NCBI GenBank assembly: GCA_002189035.1
Contig: NEEC01000013.1
Location: 806,001 to 870,000, forward strand
DNA length: 64,000 bases
Source of the DNA: Utricularia gibba
Taxonomy: Eukaryota; Streptophyta; Magnoliopsida; Lamiales; Lentibulariaceae
Direction of reading: 5' to 3'
This document shows positions 63,600 to 64,000 of this stretch, one piece after another (position 1 is the first letter of the stretch; each line of letters opens with the position of its first letter). The position numbers and the translations under genes are program-made. The notes beneath the pieces are model-generated. The model saw only the letters and a program-made list of their open reading frames with translations. It searched no databases and had not been told where the DNA came from.

Positions 63600-64000
63600 T
63601 AGCTTCAAACTACATTTTTTTTTTTACAGAGCATAAGGAGTAAGAAAATTTCAGTAAGACAATGAACTCAACTGACAGAGGTAAATGGATTGTTATAATG
63701 ACTAATGAGATGAACTGTTGAAATAAAATTAGACTTATGAGTTGGTTCAGTTTCCTCCTAGGAAGAAAGCTCTTGATAACCAATGGTTTTATTAACTTGA
63801 AAAATTTTGATGAGACTATTTGACATAAAGCTAGATTTGTGGTCAAGAAATATTGACAGAAAAAAGGAATAAATTATTTTGAAATCTTTGCACATGTTAA
63901 ATCTGTTATGATAAGATTGCCACTTCCCTTACCAGCTCATTTGGATTTAGAATTGAACAATATGATGTGAAAATAGTTTTCTTCCATGGTGATCTTCACG
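63600..64000 (+). pseudogene. Copia reverse transcriptase, N-terminal part, cut by window edge
   Basis: The frames give the beginning of a copia RT: WIVIMTNEM, a LVTNGFI..KN-like stretch, HKARFVVKKY, KKGINYFEIFAHVKSV, LPAHLDLELNNM and a FFHGDLH-like end at the window border. Stops and frame changes show decay. Confidence 0.65.

Noticed and set aside
1-64000. CRISPR arrays, operons, ribosome-binding sites, bacterial features
   Set aside because: Introns, plant transposons and plant gene families show a eukaryotic nuclear genome; no regularly spaced repeat-spacer array was seen.
1-64000. tRNA, rRNA or snoRNA genes
   Set aside because: No cloverleaf-type A/B box pair or rRNA motif was recognised by eye on either strand; a covariance search could still find a small one.

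Overview
This window is plant nuclear DNA, almost certainly from a core eudicot. It is AT-rich. Six single-copy-type genes with canonical plant splice junctions lie among decayed transposons. The species cannot be read from the sequence.

Layout: (1) 1-4300 is a broken Ty3/gypsy element of the Athila type (gag, protease, RT/RNase H, integrase). It is cut off by a 1.3-kb near-palindrome (4301-5606), which abuts an antisense MULE transposase relic that itself carries a 596-bp hAT-type non-autonomous element with a perfect 8-bp target duplication. (2) 6760-16044 has no gene I can support, but holds a ~65-bp tandem array, a ~1-kb dispersed repeat and an LTR-like remnant. (3) 16045-28184 is a gene block, all on the minus strand: a 22-exon PH-RhoGAP (PHGAP/REN1 family), an intronless SF3b14/p14 splicing factor and a 4-exon type II membrane glycosyltransferase-like gene. 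(4) 28185-38743 contains a relic in which a plant mobile domain (PMD) gene and a MULE transposase face each other. (5) 38744-47571 is a second gene block: a 14-exon CIPK kinase (minus), a calmodulin (minus), an 802-bp hAT-type element with 8-bp TSD, and a single-exon FAF-family gene (plus). (6) 47572-64000 is again transposon-dominated. It holds a second copy of the MULE/PMD convergent pair with two later insertions, a 432-bp-spaced duplication, and a decayed Ty1/copia element that runs off the right edge inside its RT.

Functionally, CIPK and calmodulin are two calcium-signalling genes sitting side by side. The PHGAP acts on ROP GTPases in cell polarity, SF3b14 in U2 snRNP branch-site recognition, and the glycosyltransferase probably in the Golgi. 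From memory, the gene set recalls Arabidopsis chromosome 5 (PHGAP1, SF3b14 and the At5g12260 glycosyltransferase; CAM6, CIPK26 and a FAF-like gene), which suggests conserved linkage. The most unusual structure is the MULE/PMD pair, found twice in the same convergent arrangement. All transposon reading frames are broken. The gene models were assembled by hand from splice signals and family knowledge.
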